Shown piece after piece: positions 47,568 to 55,964 of a DNA stretch of 64,000 bases. Position 1 is the stretch's first letter. The number at the start of each line of letters is the position of its first letter. Location of the stretch: positions 354,494 to 418,493 of the forward strand of contig CAWHBF010000029.1 of the NCBI GenBank assembly GCA_963827515.1. Reading direction: 5' to 3'. The notes under the pieces were generated by a model that worked only from the letters and a program-made list of their open reading frames with translations, ran no database searches and was not told where the DNA came from. The position numbers were made by a program, and so were the translations under genes. This DNA is from JABFSA01 sp963827515 (GTDB lineage: Bacteria > Acidobacteriota > Vicinamibacteria > Vicinamibacterales > UBA2999).

Positions 47568-48863
47568 GTGAAGACCGTGCTCTCACATCCCGCGCTCATG
47601 GTGCTTCGGCACCGCAACTATCGTCTGATCTGGCTCGGGCTGCTGTTTTCGTTCATCGGCTCGTTCATGCAGAACGCGGCCCTGTTGTGGCACGTGTCGC
47701 TGCTTGTTCCTCCTCATCAGAAAGGGCTCGCGCTCGGTGCTGTCGGCCTGTCGAGGGTCGTCCCCATCTTCGTCTTCTCGATGATCAGCGGCGTCGTCGC
47801 CGATGCCGGCGATCGACGCAGACTGATGCTGCTGACGCAGTCGTGCTCGGCCCTCGTGGCCGTCGGTCTCGCACTCGTGGCGTTCATCGGTGTCTCGTCA
47901 CTGTGGCCGATCTACGCGCTGGCAGCGCTCAGTTCGGCGGTGGGCGCGTTCGACCTCCCCGCGCGCCAGTCGCTCGTGCCCAGCCTGGTGCCACGCGAGG
48001 AACTGCCGAGCGCCATCAGCCTCAACTCGATCATGCAGCAGACCTCGCAGGTGCTCGGTCCTGCGCTCGGCGGTCTCGTCATCGCCTCGACAAGTGTCGG
48101 CTGGGCGTACCTCTTCAACGCCGTTTCATTCAGCGCAGTGATCGTCGCGCTACTGATGATGCGCGGTGTTCCTGCACGGCCTCCCGAATCGACCTCGAGT
48201 GACAACGTGTCGTGGGGGGCGGCTGTCGAGGGGCTTCGCTTCGTGTTTCGCTCACCGCTCATCCGCTCGACCATGCTGCTGGACTTTTTCGCGACATTTT
48301 TCTCGTCCGCGACGGCGTTGCTTCCGATCTTCGCGCAGGATGTCCTCCAGGTCGGCGCAAGAGGGTACGGATGGCTCTATGCAGCGCCGGCGATCGGTGC
48401 CACGCTGATGAGCATCGCGATGGTGTTTCTGACGAGACGAATCGAGCGGCGCGGCCCGGTGCTTCTGTGGGCGGTCGCCATCTACGGCGTGGCGACGGTT
48501 GGTTTCGGCTTCTCACGGTCGTTCTGGATCACGTTCGCGTGCCTGGCGCTCACTGGCATGGCGGACACCGTCAGCGTCATCTTCCGCAACATCGTCCGGC
48601 AGCTCGAAACACCGGATCGTCTACGTGGACGCATGATGGGCGTGAACATGATTTTCTTCATCGGCGGCCCGCAACTTGGCGAGGTGGAGGCCGGTGTCGT
48701 GGCAAGCCTGTGGAGTGCGCCGGTGTCCGTCATCACGGGTGGGCTGGGCTGTCTGTTCGCGGTGGCGTGGATCGCTCGTGTGACGCCACAGCTTCGCCAC
48801 TATCGGGCTTCCTCTGCGACCGCGCGGCGGGACACGGCTGGCCCATCCGGGCCGGACGGCTAG
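47568..48863 (+). CDS. MFS exporter, MFS_3/EntS-like
   Basis: 431 aa, GTG start. It has 12 helices and MFS_3 hallmarks: MVLRHRNYRLIWLGLLFSFI at the N-terminus, SGVVADAGDRRRLML after helix 2, and PREELPSAISLNSIMQQTSQ before helix 5. LRGRMMGVNMIFFIGGPQLGE is near helix 10. It is similar in type to the MFS gene at 43106, on the opposite strand. The two probably export small molecules of one kind; this is inference from type alone. Confidence 0.88.
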   Translation: MKTVLSHPALMVLRHRNYRLIWLGLLFSFIGSFMQNAALLWHVSLLVPPHQKGLALGAVGLSRVVPIFVFSMISGVVADAGDRRRLMLLTQSCSALVAVGLALVAFIGVSSLWPIYALAALSSAVGAFDLPARQSLVPSLVPREELPSAISLNSIMQQTSQVLGPALGGLVIASTSVGWAYLFNAVSFSAVIVALLMMRGVPARPPESTSSDNVSWGAAVEGLRFVFRSPLIRSTMLLDFFATFFSSATALLPIFAQDVLQVGARGYGWLYAAPAIGATLMSIAMVFLTRRIERRGPVLLWAVAIYGVATVGFGFSRSFWITFACLALTGMADTVSVIFRNIVRQLETPDRLRGRMMGVNMIFFIGGPQLGEVEAGVVASLWSAPVSVITGGLGCLFAVAWIARVTPQLRHYRASSATARRDTAGPSGPDG

Positions 48864-48880
48864 TCTAGCTGGACTAGAGC

Positions 48881-48920
48881 GATTTGCGTTTCGCCGTAGA
48901 GCGCACGCTTCAGCGTGCGC
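48881..48920. repeat. REP-like element, single hairpin
   Basis: Lead-in GATTTGCGTTTCGCCGTAGA then 9-base arms GCGCACGCT and AGCGTGCGC with a TC loop (48901-48920). The stem equals the second hairpin at 12070. It sits 27 bases before the stop of the TIR-discoidin gene. Confidence 0.8.
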
Positions 48921-48946
48921 GTGTCACGCGCTTGGGCGCCCCCGCG

Positions 48947-50072
48947 CTACTGCAGGGTGCCCAGCAGTCGCACCGTGCAGATGATGCCGTTTGGTCGCCC
49001 GGCGCCTTCCTGCCAGTCGACCGCGACGAGTTTCACGTATCGGGCCGTCACTGGCTCGAAGGTGAAGTCGTGAAACGGCTGACGTTCGTTACGGAAATTC
49101 GGCACCGTGAATGTCCCGATCTTCTCAAACGGCCCACGGTCGGATTCATCGCTCGCGTACAGCTCGACGGTCTTGATGTTGTAGCCGCTGGTGAAGTCGA
49201 CGAACACACCGATCCGATCGAAGCGCGCCCGCCGCTCGTCACGAAAAGCGAACGTGACGAACCCGTTCGTGCTGATGTTCGAGCAGGTCGGCTCGTCCCT
49301 GGCAAAGATGTAGGCCTTCCACCCGGCCTCGCTTGCCGCGACGATCTGCGCCCCATCACTTACGTCGAGCAGGTCGATGGTTCCGGCGGGCGCGCTCGCC
49401 GGGCGGGCGCCGCCAGGAGTGGCTGGAGAAACGCCCGGAGTGGTTGGGGAAACGGCGCCTCCTGCTGGTACCAAAGCAGGGTTTGGCTCGGTGGTTGCCG
49501 CACCCGGTGGTGGCGTTGCGCCCCCGAGCAACCCGGTTCCCCTGAGAACCAGCACGAGCAACGTGGCCGCCAGCAGCAAGCGCGGCGGCACTGACCGCCC
49601 AGCCGGCAGGCGTTTCCCACCAGCTCTTCAGTGTCCTCGCGCTCGGCTGTCGCACGGCCGGAGACGACATGGGCGCACCGCCACGTTCGGCGACGCGGCG
49701 GACCGCGCTGATGAGTTGCTGCAGGGAAGAATCATCCAGGGCACCCTGCCAGGCGAACAAGGTGGCTGATTGCAGATGGCGAAACTCGAGCGGTGGCTCG
49801 ACGTCGTCGAGGAGCGCCGGCACGAGGATGCCGCGTTTGCGTGCCTCAGACGCCTCGTTGGTCACCCACTCCGAGCCGATCGAATGGTGCGACCAGACGA
49901 CAACCGCGCACACGGCGCGTTCCAGGGCCTGCTGAATCACGCGGTGGTAGCTCTCGCCGAGGGAGATATCCCGGTCCCACCAGACGTCGAAGCCGTGCGC
50001 CTCCAAGGCCTTGACGAGCGGCTCTACCCGGGCGTGATCGGCGGCCGCGTAGCTCAGAAAGACGGTGCTCAT
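48947..50072 (-). CDS. TIR-transmembrane-discoidin (F5/8 type C) protein (frameshifted at ~49585)
   Basis: About 375 aa. Residues 1-125 are a TIR domain (STVFLSYAAADHARVEPL, DVWWDRDISLGESYH, AVVVWSHHSIGSEWV) with the catalytic-type Glu73 in WVTNEASEA. A single helix follows near residues 157-180 (WAVSAA joined to LLLAATLLVLVLRG), then a Pro/Thr/Ala-rich linker. The C-terminal 145 residues are a coagulation-factor-5/8-type discoidin beta-sandwich (SGYNIKTVELYASDE, VTARYVKLVAVDW). The frame changes in the helix; one extra base near 49585 explains it and the remainder of length agrees. The predicted topology is TIR inside and discoidin outside. This layout is unusual. Confidence 0.72.
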
Positions 50073-50205
50073 CTGGGACTTAAGCGTCCGTTACTACGAG
50101 GCGCCCGTCAAGAGTCGATGCACACCGTTCCGCCTGCAGCCGATGTCACTTGCGCTTTGCGCGGCGGTCACGCGTTAGGTAAGATTTGCGCGGAGACGAC
50201 AGACC

Positions 50206-50889
50206 ATGCATAACATCCGACCCGTCCTTGGCGCCTTGGCGCTTTCGATCACATTCGGTTCGTATCTGGCTCTTGCGCAGCAGCCGCAGGCACCACCTGC
50301 CCCGATGAGCTTCTTTGTCACGAGCGTTCCCAAAGGCGACGGCGGCAACTACGGCGGGCTGGCGGGCGCCGACGCGCACTGCCAGATGCTTGCCCAGGCG
50401 GCCGGTCGCGGTGGCGTCAAGTGGGTGGCTTACCTGAGCACCCAGGGCCCCGGCGCGGTCAGCGCCCGCGACCGCATCGGCCAGGGACCTTGGCACAACG
50501 CCCGTGGGCTCATGGTGTCGCAGAATCTTGCCGAGCTGCACGGCGATACGCTGGAGCAGGCGCGCATGGGCAACCGCATCAACAGGAACACCGCCCGGGA
50601 CGAGAAGGGCGAGATGATCAAGGGCGTAGGCGACATGCCGAACCAGCATGACATCCTGACCGGATCTCAGCCTGACGGCCGCGCCTACACCGACGGTATG
50701 GACCACACCTGCAGCAACTACACGAGCAACGCGGACGGGAAGGGCAACGTGCAGCTTGGGCATCACGACCGTATCGGCAACACCAACGGGTCGTGGAACT
50801 CTGCGCACGCGAGTCGAGGGTGCAGCCAGGCAAATCTGCTCCCGACCGGCGGCAACGGCTACCTTTACTGTTTCGCACCCGGCAACTAG
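50206..50889 (+). CDS. Secreted lectin-like protein
   Basis: 227 aa, signal peptide ending LALAQQ. The mature part begins with a Pro-rich stretch and then SFFVTSVPKGDGGNYGGLAG, ADAHCQMLAQAAGRGGVKW, YLSTQGPGAVSARDRIGQGP and WHNARGLMVSQNLAELHG. This pattern matches the endostatin/lectin-like fold annotated as lectin in other bacteria. Cysteines CQML, TCSNY, GCSQ and YCFAP probably form two disulfides. It is probably a surface or extracellular carbohydrate-binding protein. It diverges from the TIR-discoidin gene with 133 bases between starts. Confidence 0.7.
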   Translation: MHNIRPVLGALALSITFGSYLALAQQPQAPPAPMSFFVTSVPKGDGGNYGGLAGADAHCQMLAQAAGRGGVKWVAYLSTQGPGAVSARDRIGQGPWHNARGLMVSQNLAELHGDTLEQARMGNRINRNTARDEKGEMIKGVGDMPNQHDILTGSQPDGRAYTDGMDHTCSNYTSNADGKGNVQLGHHDRIGNTNGSWNSAHASRGCSQANLLPTGGNGYLYCFAPGN

Positions 50890-50906
50890 ATCTCGCTCCA
50901 TCAAGA

Positions 50907-50966
50907 AACCACGAAGACACGAAGGAACGTCTTCCGTACCCTCGTGCTCTTCGTGCCTTCGTGGTT
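50907..50966. repeat. CACGAAG palindrome
   Basis: The left arm AACCACGAAGACACGAAGG (50907-50925) pairs with a right arm ending CTTCGTGCCTTCGTGGTT (50949-50966). One mismatch separates nearly perfect 18-base arms. It lies between the convergent ends of the lectin-like gene and the RDD gene. In RNA it would form a very stable hairpin and could stop transcription from either side, though no T-run is present. Confidence 0.85.
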
Positions 50967-50991
50967 CAGATGAATCGCGCTAGGACAGACG

Positions 50992-51681
50992 TCAGCGCTG
51001 GCCGAGGAGGAAACTGGCGATGCGCAACAGTCGGGCACGCGCATCGGCCGGGGCCAAGCCGGCGACAAGCGGCGCGGGCAATGTCGCCAACTCGAGCGCC
51101 CGTTCATCAGTGAGGGTACCTAACCGCTGAGCGTATTCGACGATGGCCCTCCGCTCCTCGGGCAGAAGCGGGAATGGGGGTGCTTCGACGTCCGCCTCGA
51201 TCGGCGAGGAAGTCACCACTGCTCTCGGCGAATGCACCACGATAGTCCCCGCGACGAGATCGCCGAGTCGCTTGCCATCCGCGTTGATCAGCATCGTGAC
51301 GAAGCCGGTGGCGTAGCACAGTGGCAGGAAGTCCACGAACCGGATCGTGTTGCGGATGAAGGATGCCTGCCATCCCACCGGCGTGCCGTCATCATGCAGC
51401 ACGGTCAGCCCAAGTGCCCGCTTGCCTGGAGTTTGACCGCGCCACAGCACTTCGAAACACACCGGCACCAGCCACTCCAGTAGGAACCCGGATAACAGCA
51501 CCGCGCCCATCCCCACTTGGCCCATGAACGTCAGCGCCTGAGCGAGCGAGAGCCAGATGAACAGGCGAGCCACGAGATCGATGACCCACGCCAACGCGCG
51601 GCTGAACGGGCCGGCAGCCGCCAGAGCCAACTCGCAGCCCTCTGGCGTCGGCCGAACGTTCACGGTGTCGAGTCGCTCCAT
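50992..51681 (-). CDS. RDD family membrane protein
   Basis: 229 aa with the RDD domain: three helices, with the conserved R-x-x-A-W-V-I-D opening (FSRALAWVIDLVARLFI) and GQTPGKRALGLTV after helix 2. A cytoplasmic C-terminal extension (EERRAIVEYAQRLGTLTD) is helical. RDD proteins often accompany MoxR/DUF58 clusters as here. It is the last gene of the minus-strand run that starts at ychF. It follows the next gene by 9 bases, so they are probably co-transcribed. Confidence 0.85.
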   Translation of the reverse strand: MERLDTVNVRPTPEGCELALAAAGPFSRALAWVIDLVARLFIWLSLAQALTFMGQVGMGAVLLSGFLLEWLVPVCFEVLWRGQTPGKRALGLTVLHDDGTPVGWQASFIRNTIRFVDFLPLCYATGFVTMLINADGKRLGDLVAGTIVVHSPRAVVTSSPIEADVEAPPFPLLPEERRAIVEYAQRLGTLTDERALELATLPAPLVAGLAPADARARLLRIASFLLGQR

Positions 51682-51690
51682 TCGCGTCCG

Positions 51691-52467
51691 CTACTCCACG
51701 AAGATCGCTCGGTAGCCCGCCCACCAGCTGATCGCCAGTACTGGACCGGCGACAAAGAGTCCAAGGCCCAGCGGGATGATGGCGACGAGGCACATCACCA
51801 TCGCGAGGACGCCATAGACGAGCAACACTCGCCAGTTGCGGAGGCACGCGAACAGGCTTCGCTTCATGGCTTCGAAGGACGTCATGTCGTGCACCGCCAC
51901 CAACGCCGGTGACCACCACAACGTCAGGCCGAGAGGAAGGATGAGCAGCAGCGCCGCCAGGACGATCACGATGACGATCCCCGGAGCGGCAACGGCCGCC
52001 TCGTCTCCACCAAGGACCAGAAACGGCACCATGACGGCGGCGCCGCCTCCCATCACGAAGAAGACCGCCAGGAGCCCGGCCATGTACAGGACGCCGATGA
52101 GCATGAGATTGCCGGTGTTCCGCTGGAACCCGCGGAACAGATCCGCGACCGTCGGAGGCGAGCCGCGGTGCTGAGCCTCGCAGGCCAGAATGACCCCGGC
52201 CGCGAACACCGGCGACAACACCGCGTTCAACATGCCGATGACTGGCACGATGGAGACGAGGACAATCATGAGGAAGTACACCAGGACGATCCCAATCCAT
52301 GTCCCCGGTGCTTCCTGAAACATCGCCCAGCCGGTGCTGAGCCACTCCATCGCCGCGCCCGCGGGCGCGACCCTGACCTCGGCGAGAAGGCGCGACGCGT
52401 TCTGCGAGTAGTCTTGCAGTCGGGCGGCAGGCGCGACGAACGGGTTCTCCGGATCGGTGGTGGTCAT
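51691..52467 (-). CDS. Multi-helix membrane protein, BPSS1780-like
   Basis: 258 aa with about six helices (EWLSTGWAMFQEAPGTWIG, IVLVYFLMIVLVSIVP, MLIGVLYMAGLLAVFFVM, IVIVIVLAALLLILPLGL). SFEAMKRSLFACLRNWRVLL matches the cytoplasmic loop of BPSS1780-type proteins. A cytoplasmic N-terminal extension of about 45 residues precedes it. ATG 52467 is preferred; an ATG at 52473 is possible. The function is unknown. Its place between DUF58 and RDD suggests it works with that complex. Confidence 0.78.
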   Translation of the reverse strand: MTTTDPENPFVAPAARLQDYSQNASRLLAEVRVAPAGAAMEWLSTGWAMFQEAPGTWIGIVLVYFLMIVLVSIVPVIGMLNAVLSPVFAAGVILACEAQHRGSPPTVADLFRGFQRNTGNLMLIGVLYMAGLLAVFFVMGGGAAVMVPFLVLGGDEAAVAAPGIVIVIVLAALLLILPLGLTLWWSPALVAVHDMTSFEAMKRSLFACLRNWRVLLVYGVLAMVMCLVAIIPLGLGLFVAGPVLAISWWAGYRAIFVE

Positions 52468-52491
52468 GCTCACTCTGTCCTGAAGGATGGT

Positions 52492-53802
52492 TTACGCGCT
52501 GCCCGCACGCTTGATTTCCCAGTACTGGTTGACGAGGTGTCGCGCAAGCCCTGCCGGCGGCACGTCGATGATGTGCACGCCGGATCGGCGAAGCGTCGCG
52601 ACCGTCCTTCGTCGCCGTTCGAGATAGTCGGTGGCAGCAGCATAGACGAGCGCGTCCTCCAGGCCTGCAATGGGGTGTTCCTTCGCCCGCGTCAATGCCG
52701 CTTCCCGCAAATTGGCCACGACCACGGCATGCTTGCGACGGAGGATTCGTCCGGCCTCCTGCAGCGCATCGCTGTCCTCGTCGCGCACGGTGGTGGCGAA
52801 GACGATCAAGGCGCGTTTGGTCAATCGGCGCCCGAGAGTGGTAGCCGCTCCCAGATAGTCGGGCGTCTGCAGGGACGGCTGCAGGTCGAACAAGCCGTGC
52901 ATCAGTGCTGAGACCGTAGCGATCGATTTACGCGGAGGAAGGAACCTCGGACGATCGTGCGCAAATGTGCCGACGCCAACCGCATCGCCCTGTCGCAGTG
53001 CCACATAGGCCAGGAGCAGCAAGGCATTCAGGGCGTGGTCGAAATGCGACATCGCTCCGTCCCTGGCGCGCATGCGCTGTCCGCAATCGAGCACCAGCAC
53101 GACCTGCTGGTCGCGCTCGTCCTGGTACTCCCTGGCGATGAGCCGTCTGGCCCGTGCCGTGGCGCTCCAGTCGATCTGGCGCGGAGAGTCGTCTTGCCGG
53201 TAGTCCCGGAGCTGGTGGAACTCCAGTCCTTGACCACGCCGGCGTCGCTGCAAGACACCAATCTGCGAGAGACGATTGTCGGTGGCGAGCCACGTGTAAT
53301 GCACGATTCGAGCGAAGTCCGGGTAGACGCGAATGCTCGTGGCCTCCCCGACCGTTTGCTGGTTGTGCCACAGCCCGAGCGGTGAGTCGAGACGTACCTT
53401 CAGCGGGCCGAGACGGCCGGTGCCGCGCTCGAACGGACGCACCCGATAGGACAGCCGGGCGACGGAGCCCCGAGGCACCGAGAACGGCTGGCGCTCGTGC
53501 TCCGCATCCGCGCCGGTCGGCACGCGGTCGAGAATCACACCGGAGACCCGGTGTGTTCGCGCGGCCAGCGCAAGTGTAACGGTGTGCCAGAGCCCGACCG
53601 AGAGCGCTCGCGGCGTCTCGCGTCGCACCTCGAGTCCCGTCGTGGCGCGACGAGCCAACCAGGCGTCGGCGATCGCAGCGCCGACGAACAAGACGCCTGC
53701 CACTTGCCATCCGATGCGTGCGGTTGGCACAAAGGCAGCCACGAGAGCGATGCCGGTCCAGAGGCCGGACAGGGCCAGCAGCCGTCGTTGTGGAATCAGC
53801 AC
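52492..53802 (-). CDS. DUF58 protein (vWA-like)
   Basis: 436 aa. Two N-terminal helices, then a beta domain, then the DUF58 signature LEFHQLRDYRQDDSPRQIDW and a von-Willebrand-A-like fold (VVLVLDCGQRMRARDG, the metal-site start). DUF58 proteins are the partners of MoxR AAA+ ATPases, which remodel them. The gene follows MoxR by 28 bases. The von Willebrand metal site D-x-S-x-S is degenerate here (DCGQRM), as is common in DUF58. Confidence 0.9.
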   Translation of the reverse strand: MLIPQRRLLALSGLWTGIALVAAFVPTARIGWQVAGVLFVGAAIADAWLARRATTGLEVRRETPRALSVGLWHTVTLALAARTHRVSGVILDRVPTGADAEHERQPFSVPRGSVARLSYRVRPFERGTGRLGPLKVRLDSPLGLWHNQQTVGEATSIRVYPDFARIVHYTWLATDNRLSQIGVLQRRRRGQGLEFHQLRDYRQDDSPRQIDWSATARARRLIAREYQDERDQQVVLVLDCGQRMRARDGAMSHFDHALNALLLLAYVALRQGDAVGVGTFAHDRPRFLPPRKSIATVSALMHGLFDLQPSLQTPDYLGAATTLGRRLTKRALIVFATTVRDEDSDALQEAGRILRRKHAVVVANLREAALTRAKEHPIAGLEDALVYAAATDYLERRRRTVATLRRSGVHIIDVPPAGLARHLVNQYWEIKRAGSA

Positions 53803-53829
53803 GTCTCGATATCGTCCCGTGTCATCGAA

Positions 53830-54804
53830 TCACGCGCGCGGTGCCGGCACGCGGTCCAGAATGCTCATCAGAAGCGTATCGGCTGTGAGACCTTCGATTT
53901 CGGCGTCGGCCGATGGCGCCACCCGATGGCGCAATGCGGGCAAGGCCACGGCCTTCACGTCGTCGGGCGTTGCGAAGCCGCGTCCTTCGCCGAGCGCCTT
54001 CGCTCGTGACGCACGCACGAGGGCAATCGATCCGCGAGGGCCCGCGCCTGCGGCGAGGAGGGGCGCCTCGCGAGTTGCACGCACGATCGCGACGGCGTAC
54101 GCGATGACACGGTCATCGGTGGTGACCATGGCGGTCGACTGCTGCAGCTTGATAAGAGTCTCCGGTTGCAGCACCGTGGCCACCCCCGCGACATCCAGGT
54201 CGGCGCCCGTCTTGCCGTCGAGCACGTATTGCGTGAGGCGCCCCTCTTCCTCGGCCGAGGGATAGTCGATGCGAATCTTGAAGAGAAATCGGTCCAACTG
54301 CGCTTCAGGCAGGGGATAGGTGCCTTCCTGCTCGATGGGATTCTGCGTCGCGAGCACCATGAACGGTCGAGGGAGTTCGATGGTGGAGCCTTCCAGGGTC
54401 ACCTGTCGCTCCTGCATGGCCTCGAGCAGTGCCGACTGGGTTTTGGCGGGCGCGCGATTGATCTCGTCGGCGAGAAGCAGGTTGGTGAAGACAGGGCCTT
54501 GCCGTGTGATGAACCGGCTCGTCGCAGCGTCGAAGAACGTGTGGCCGATGACGTCGGACGGCATCAGATCCGGCGTGAACTGCACACGTCGAAACTGGGC
54601 GGCCATCGCCTTGCCCAACGCTTTCACCAGGAGCGTCTTGCCTACGCCGGGCACGCCCTCCAGCAGCACGTGGCCGTCACACAGGAGCGCCGACATGACG
54701 TCGTCAACGACTGGCGTCTGGCCAACGAGGGCCTTGGCGATTTCGGCCCGCAGGCCCGTGATGTGCGCGTGGGCGTGCTGAAGGGCTTCATCGGACAATG
54801 ACAT
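53830..54804 (-). CDS. MoxR family AAA+ ATPase
   Basis: 324-aa AAA_3 ATPase. Walker A is LEGVPGVGKTLLV, the Walker B region is LLLADEINRAPAKTQSALLEAM, sensor 1 is ATQNPIEQEGTYPLPEAQLDRF, and the C-terminal lid has RAKALGEGRGFATPDDVKAV. MoxR proteins act as chaperones for vWA/DUF58 proteins. The gene lies between DUF4350 (touching, 0 bases) and DUF58, the canonical order. ATG 54804 is the only good start. Confidence 0.94.
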   Translation of the reverse strand: MSLSDEALQHAHAHITGLRAEIAKALVGQTPVVDDVMSALLCDGHVLLEGVPGVGKTLLVKALGKAMAAQFRRVQFTPDLMPSDVIGHTFFDAATSRFITRQGPVFTNLLLADEINRAPAKTQSALLEAMQERQVTLEGSTIELPRPFMVLATQNPIEQEGTYPLPEAQLDRFLFKIRIDYPSAEEEGRLTQYVLDGKTGADLDVAGVATVLQPETLIKLQQSTAMVTTDDRVIAYAVAIVRATREAPLLAAGAGPRGSIALVRASRAKALGEGRGFATPDDVKAVALPALRHRVAPSADAEIEGLTADTLLMSILDRVPAPRA

Positions 54805-55964
54805 TCAGAGACTCCGTTCCACGCGCTGGAGGGCGCGCATGGTGACCACGAGCCGGTCGGTTCGTCTCCCATCACCAGTGAAGGCTTGAGAGAGGTCGGC
54901 CAGCGGGATTCCCGTGTGTGCGGCACGTACCGCGAGATCGTCGTCGCCAAGTCCGTATGAAGGGTGGCGCCTGACGAGCGCACCTTTCACCGCCGAGCGG
55001 ACGATCGTCAGCCACACGTCTCCACCGCCCCGTTTTCGAACGAAGCGTCCTACCGCGAGCAAGTGCTCGTGCAGATCACGTCGATCCGGAGATGGCTCGG
55101 GAATGACAACCCCGAATCGCGGCACGACGTTCCAGAGCCAGATGGCCAGTAGCAGGGCGCCGCTCGCGAGCGCGAGCGGTGCCCGCGCCACGAGCCACTG
55201 CCCGAGCGTGGGTATCCCGAGACGGGTCAGCAGCACGACGGCGCCATTCGGCTGATACCGCTCCAGAAGCGACGAGACGAGTTCAGCGTGGTCATAGTCA
55301 GCGATACCGTCGTTCGAGACCAGTGCGTCCAGGCGTGCGATGACGGTGACCGCGCCCTCACCGTGCACGAAGTGGAGTACGTGCGCGCCATAGTTCGGAT
55401 CGGTAGCAGCCCACTCCGGGTCTTCGCCAACCGCCGTCAGACCATCCTGAAACGCGACGGTCAGCGGTCGTGCAGTGCCGGGTACGACCACGGGCCGCCG
55501 TGAAGGCTTGGGTGGTCGTTTCACTTGTGGATTCCCTGGCGCCTCATCCTCGCTCTCTGACTCGAGAAGCGCGTCCGTCCAAACCAGGTCGAACATGTCA
55601 ACAACCGGATCCGGCGTACCGGGTGCCTCCGGAACAAGCATCAGGTAGCCGCCGCTGTTGACCCACTCCATCAGGGCTTCCTGTCGCGGGCCCGTCAGAT
55701 GATACGCACGTCCTCGATCGAGGATGAGCGCGCCCGGTGCGGGCAATCGATGGAGGATGTCGGCCTCGGTTGTGCGGGTGACGGGCCTGCCCATTCGCGC
55801 CAGAAACCGTTCGAGGGCCAGGTACGGATTCTCGCGCGCCTCGGCCTGCGGGGCGTCCCTGCGGGGCACGGACACCCGCTCGAAGGTGTTGAAGAACCAT
55901 GAGACGACGAGCCCCAGGCAGACCACTACGCGCCGGTCACGCCCCACATCAGCCGGCGACTCAT
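54805..55964 (-). CDS. DUF4350 protein (frameshifted near 55930)
   Basis: About 386 aa. Start ATG 55964 overlaps the preceding stop as ATGA and reads MSRRLMWG. The frame breaks near 55930, and the body resumes with a first helix VVCLGLVVSWFFNTFERV. The DUF4350 core follows (ENPYLALERFLARMGRPV, LILDRGRAYHL, WVNSGGYLMLVPE), then a second helix (LALASGALLLAIWLWNVVP) and a cytoplasmic tail. Such proteins are a standard member of the MoxR cluster. The total length leaves a two-base remainder, consistent with one lost base. Confidence 0.82.

Noticed and set aside
48861..48876. Small inverted repeat TAGTC/GACTA after the MFS stop
   Set aside because: Arms are only five bases with no T-run, too weak to call a terminator.
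38087..50072. The two TIR genes as parts of a Thoeris-type or other known phage defence island
   Set aside because: No ThsA, SIR2, CBASS cyclase, toxin-antitoxin or integrase genes are nearby; neighbours are transporters and housekeeping genes.
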